64,000 nucleotides of DNA. Origin: Nematostella vectensis (taxonomy: Eukaryota; Cnidaria; Anthozoa; Actiniaria; Edwardsiidae). The notes under the pieces are model-generated. The model did no database searches. It saw only the letters and a program-made list of their open reading frames with translations, and was not told the origin of the DNA. Made by a program: the position numbers and the translations under genes. This document shows, piece after piece, positions 59,781 to 64,000 of the stretch. The stretch is taken from the NCBI RefSeq assembly GCF_932526225.1, contig NC_064047.1, forward strand, positions 6,385,501-6,449,500. The letters are read 5' to 3'. Positions within the stretch are counted from its first letter, which is position 1; every line of letters starts with the position of its first letter.

Positions 59781-60512
59781 AGAATTATTGTGAACCCAAG
59801 TTTGCTGACATTAAGAAAATGAAAAAAAATTCTAGATTCACGAGTCGTCTTTGATTATGGTTTTAAAACTTTGTGGCAATCTCAGATATTAAAATTAGGT
59901 CCGTGGGCAGATGGTTAAAATAGAGATATTCTCGTTGCTGGCAATTTCCATTTCCCGCATAAGGGGTTTTAAAAACAAATTTAACTGGGAAATATGATTG
60001 ACTGCTCTTGATTTGAAAAATTGAAAAGATTCTTCAGTTTGGTAGAGATGTTGATATAATAGATTGAAAGCTCTTTGTAATAAAGTCAAAAGCGAGACTT
60101 ATTTCCACAAATATTCTACTCATAGGGCAATAGTTGGGGCTCCCGCTGTCTCGAAAGTGAATAATAGATCTTGTTAGCTGGACTAGGGACTAAAGCCTCG
60201 CTGAATAAGGCATATAGAGGCTTTGACGCCCTTATTGTCAAAACACAAAGGCTTGAGTTGAAGTGTTAAGCGCGAACAGTACGCTTTTCAGGACTGCATT
60301 ATTTATAATCGTCCCCTCATTAAGCATAGTGCAATAAATAAGCTCCTAACAACGAGGCGGAGCTCCGCCGAATGACAAGCTCTAGCGTTATTTACCAATA
60401 GATCAGAGGTATTCAAATACACGGCCAGTGAATTCCAGAGGGCAGGACCGAACGTAACGAGCTGTGCTCGATGTAGTACTAAAACGTGGATTGTACAACA
60501 ACTGGTTGCGAT

Positions 60513-60588
60513 ATGAATGGATATATAAGAGCGGTTTTAGCAGTGTTTCTTGTGTTGGTCGGACAAGCGCTGGACTCGATAAAATACG
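60513..60588 (+). CDS. Signal-peptide first exon of a gene running right
   Basis: The ATG at 60513 opens MNGYIRAVLAVFLVLVGQAL, a short n-region, hydrophobic core and polar exit typical of a secretory signal peptide, followed by DSIKYG. The exon ends at a good donor, G|GTAAGA (60589), in phase 1, the usual phase after a signal-peptide exon. I could not find the next exon before 64000; none of the longer frames to the right shows a domain or a convincing phase-1 acceptor. The mature product is therefore unknown. Confidence 0.42.
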
Positions 60589-63500
60589 GTAAGAAATGCG
60601 CAAACACGTGCTATATTAGATGGTCTATTTGACACCATGTACGGTTTATGTACTTAGTTTTAACCTAACGCGGATCGAAACCAGGTTCGCTTGGTTTTAC
60701 CTGCTATATTTCGTCGGTATCATTTTAAAGGATTTGTTTTAATCCTTAGTAGTTTTGTGCGATACGCTTTCCTGACTAAACAAACATGGTAAGGTAAAAT
60801 ACCGTAGCTGGGTTGCTCGAAGACGCCTGTGAATCAATCACCTGAAATCAAGCGATTTTCTTTCTTTTTCTCTGTTTAATTCAAAAGCAGATTGTAAACT
60901 TGTTGAAGGATGTTCGCTGATAACACACCCGTAACTTCCGCGATACATCTTCAAAAACAACCTCATAACGTGGACTCAGTGCGTTTATCAAACCCCGATG
61001 GCCATTTCACGAGAGGTTCAAAAAATGTCCTCGAAATTCTCAAGTACCCGGGCCCATCCTCTTATATATTTTCTAGTGATCTTTGGAAAATGGTTTAATT
61101 TGTCACTTTTGTGGGCCATTATTTGGATTCAAGGTCTCCAACCGCTGTGCTTAATAGAATTTGGTCTTAATAAAAATTCTGGGTGAAATAACGCGAAAAT
61201 TTGCTAGAAGTCGAAGTGCGTATCGATAAGGGCAATATCTTGGGTTATAAGTTTATGCGCAAGCTCTCGTATTCAATCGTGACAAGAATCGATCCGTTTC
61301 TTAATCTTTTTTGCTGTAATTACGCTAACCTGCGAATCCATTTCGACAATACCGAGCTTATCACGTTAGCAAAATTATACGCTTGGGAAAAGTCCTTTTT
61401 GGAAAACACGCATATTTTATAAAACCTGATTGTTTAGACAATGAAAGTAAACAAATTTGCGCTCTTGTCCACCACGTTTCTAACGCAAATTTATAGTCCA
61501 TAAGTTGTCTAGGTTATCGGGTTCCTAAAGACTAAATACACGGGGACAAAGCCCAAGTTAATCAGATTTAGCAAAACATTGTTTTTGTTGGAGCTGACAT
61601 CGCGAAAAACAAGATAGCATAGGCAAAGAGTCGGGGAGTCGATAGACCTAGACCAAACGACGCTTGCTAGGAAAACCGGCGCTGGAGAGTAAATGCGGGC
61701 AAACTGGGTTTAACAATGGGAAAAATTAGACCGCAAGCTAGGAAAGTGGTGAGAAACCAGCGTTCAATTTTACAATGTTCACTCCTCGTTACTCTTCAAC
61801 TGGCCTATAGAAACGCCGGCATCTTAACAATTGCTGGTATAATAACCGGTCTGGCATTTACCACAATAACTCGAAGGACATTAGTGTCGAAATGACATCA
61901 CGACAGCCGAGTAATGGTGCAAAATGTGCAGATGTTTTTGGGTGCGAAAGCAACCCGGTAAGTTTACTTGGGTGCTTGCTCAACAGTATTCATCCATTTT
62001 TAAACTCCTTTCTGAATCTACTCGGCATGTGGCCAAGAAAATACAATACAAAAGTATAAATAAATACAGTGGTCAAACATGGATCGTATTTTTGATTTGG
62101 CGTCATTTTGAGCTAAATGAAAAGTTTCTTTTTGTTGAACTAGCAAAAGAGATAAAGACATCGTGGGGATTTGGCGCCAAAATGAGGCGCGCGTTTATTT
62201 ACTGAAAATGAACTTTTCACCTGTGGTGTCTCTCTTGGAGTTAAATTTCGCACTCGGCTCTTCATAGTGGCGCGTTATGAACTTTTGTTTGCTCATGACA
62301 GCGGCGGAATCCTTGTTTTAAGTAAATACTCGGGGAAGTCTTGGGTATGCATTTGATAATATGTCATGTTCAATTTGCTAAAACAATTTGCCAGCGCTTC
62401 CAATAACACGCGATAGCTTTGAAGTCTGACCATATTTCAATCAGATATATTTGGGAATCAAAATGCGGTCCTAGAAGCTTAAATTGAATGCTTTCATTCC
62501 CTCCATTAAAAGAATAAATGATTATTTAAGTTTCAGGCAAAATCTAAAGGATTAAAATAGGGAATGCCAATATATGAATGGTTCTAATCGTTAAGGGAAT
62601 TATTTCGCGGGCGAAAACATGGCGGAAAACAGGTGCACCGCTTTTGAAATGAAGACTATATGTTATCGAAGGTTTTCATATCTTCCGCGTGGGGAAAATT
62701 AATGAATGTCAACTCTCCCTTTTTCTTATAACTCCAAGCGAGGAAGTTTAATTTTGAGAAGTAAAACTTAAAAAAGATTGCTACGAAGATTGTGGTTGTC
62801 GTGAGGGAGTTAACAATAACGTGGTGTTTGGTTTCAAATGCAGAATTTTAATTGACATTTACGAATACGGGATAAGATCTTTCCTTTGCCTTAGGGAATA
62901 ATTGATTCTACAGTTGGCCTTAGTCTTCCATCAACAGAAGAGAGGTATTATACAGATTATTACGATATGAAAGAAGACAAAAATTGATAACATAAAAAGG
63001 ACACAGTTCCCATATTAATACGAACCAGGATTATAGGTGTTCTGAAACAGTATCAAAGCCATCCTTAGGGACGCTCTAGCTGATATCATAAGTAGCTAAA
63101 GTGTGAATTTGCGGGGGCAAGGTATTTCCAAATAGCATGATACGCGGGAGGGCTTGTATTCTTGTAATAAATTATTATGTTTTTGTGTTATAATATGCCT
63201 AAAGCTACAGAAAAAAAAGACACACACACAAAAACGTTACCCCCACCCCCGCCCGCACTTGTCATAGTTAACAGTTAAAACACTTGCCATTCAGCTCGCA
63301 GCTTAGTTCATATTTTTTTTGGACTTGTGCCAAACAGCTCCAGCTTGCTATCTTTTACCATTTTGTGCCAGTTTGTGCTATAATTGTTCTTGTAAACTAA
63401 AACATCCATACGTTGAACCTTGGTTTTTACCACTTTATTAACCTTATATTTGTTTTAAACGCCTTTTTTATTTTCTGTCTTCTACCTAGCTCTCTAGAAC

Positions 63501-63590
63501 ACTAATATTACTTTAACTATTCCACGTTACCGCTGATTCTTAAAGCCCGCACCTTATCCCAAATTACCTCAGCCATATCCTTATTTGTAC
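60589..63590. other. Putative intron or intergenic DNA, no exon recognised
   Basis: About 3 kb of AT-rich sequence. Frames of 60-93 codons (for example 60910-61098 and 61924-62205) show no domain and no supporting splice pattern. No tandem repeat or clear inverted-repeat element was found. Confidence 0.4.
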
Positions 63591-63599
63591 TATGAACCT

Positions 63600-64000
63600 T
63601 ACTTTGTTTTACACTGTGCCGTATATCGCGGTGTTAACCTCACCTCGCCTCGCCTCACTTTTCCTTACCTTAACTTACTTTACGACGCATCGCTTTGCTT
63701 TACCTCAACTTACTTTGCCTCGCATCGTTTTGTTTTACCTCAACTTACTTGACCCCACTTTTCCTTTCATCTTTTCGTTCTACCTCAATTTTCTTACCTC
63801 ACTTTGCCTCGCATCGTTTTTGTTTCACCTCAATTTATCTCACCTCACTTTGCCTTTCATCGTTTTGTTTTACCTCAACTTTCTTACCTCACTTTGCCTT
63901 GCATCGTTTTGTTTCACCTTAATTTATCTTACCTTACTTTGCGTTACATCTCTTTGTTTTACCTCACTTCACCTTATATAGTTTTCTCTCTCTGCCTTCT
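63600..64000. repeat. Degenerate CT-rich tandem repeat
   Basis: Repeats of TTACCTCACTTTGCCTCGCA, TCGTTTTGTTT and CACCTCAA with variable spacing of roughly 55-60 bp continue to the window edge. Open frames here are low-complexity by-products. Confidence 0.75.

Larger units (their letters stand above)
56478..60512. other. Intergenic region between MPC2 and the right-hand gene
   Basis: It should contain the MPC2 promoter near its left side. It has several G-rich blocks (57050-57093, 57450-57510, 57590-57625, 57855-57875) in sequence like the dispersed poly-G family, and a MITE-like stretch near 59600-59780. A possible terminal exon at 58091-58150 (acceptor TTTTCAG, frame ending VSNNL-stop) is too weak to call. 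Otherwise AT-rich with nothing recognised. Confidence 0.5.

Noticed and set aside
63592..63981. 129-codon and 75-codon frames at the right edge
   Set aside because: Low-complexity translation of a CT-rich degenerate repeat.

Overview
This is a eukaryotic (animal) window: intron-rich genes with GT-AG introns, AT-rich intergenic DNA full of small inverted-repeat elements and minisatellites, and metazoan domain families (TSP1, TLDc, Ig, FN3, SLC16, SLCO/OATP, MPC2). Gene structure and repeat style suggest an anthozoan cnidarian such as a sea anemone. That assignment is inference; there is no rRNA or mitochondrial marker here to prove it.

Layout. (1) 280-6374, minus strand: a type II membrane protein gene with a cytoplasmic N-terminus, one membrane segment, three TSP1 repeats and at least one and a half TLDc domains, running off the left edge. 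(2) 6375-12500: no gene; tandem and foldback repeats. (3) 12598-23262, plus: a two-exon gene for a low-complexity, probably nuclear protein I do not recognise, with a 9.3 kb intron full of MITEs. (4) 23263-28114: minisatellites and palindromic elements. (5) 28115-33607, plus: a complete four-exon SLC16 (monocarboxylate transporter family) gene of 490 aa. (6) 33941-35289: a 52-bp minisatellite. (7) 36024-40274, plus: a complete four-exon SLCO/OATP gene of 689 aa. (8) 40910-50321, plus: an eleven-exon Ig/FN3 cell-surface receptor gene of 713 aa with an ITAM-like tyrosine tail, followed by a 43-bp minisatellite that begins inside its last codons. (9) 54423-56477, minus: a four-exon mitochondrial pyruvate carrier 2 (MPC2) gene of 107 aa whose exons are too short for ordinary ORF detection. 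(10) 60513-60588, plus: a probable signal-peptide first exon of a gene continuing to the right.

I rebuilt all exon joins by hand from splice sites, intron phase and domain continuity. Phases agree at every junction. The two receptor-type genes use almost only phase-1 introns at domain borders, the pattern expected from exon shuffling. The SLC16, SLCO and MPC2 genes all concern organic-anion or monocarboxylate transport, but nothing shows they are co-regulated.

The most interesting items are the extracellular TSP1-TLDc architecture, the ITAM-like Ig/FN3 receptor with a cysteine-less first Ig-like domain, and two minisatellites that appear to have grown out of functional gene sequence: one from a splice donor, one from the 3' coding end and stop codon of the same receptor gene.
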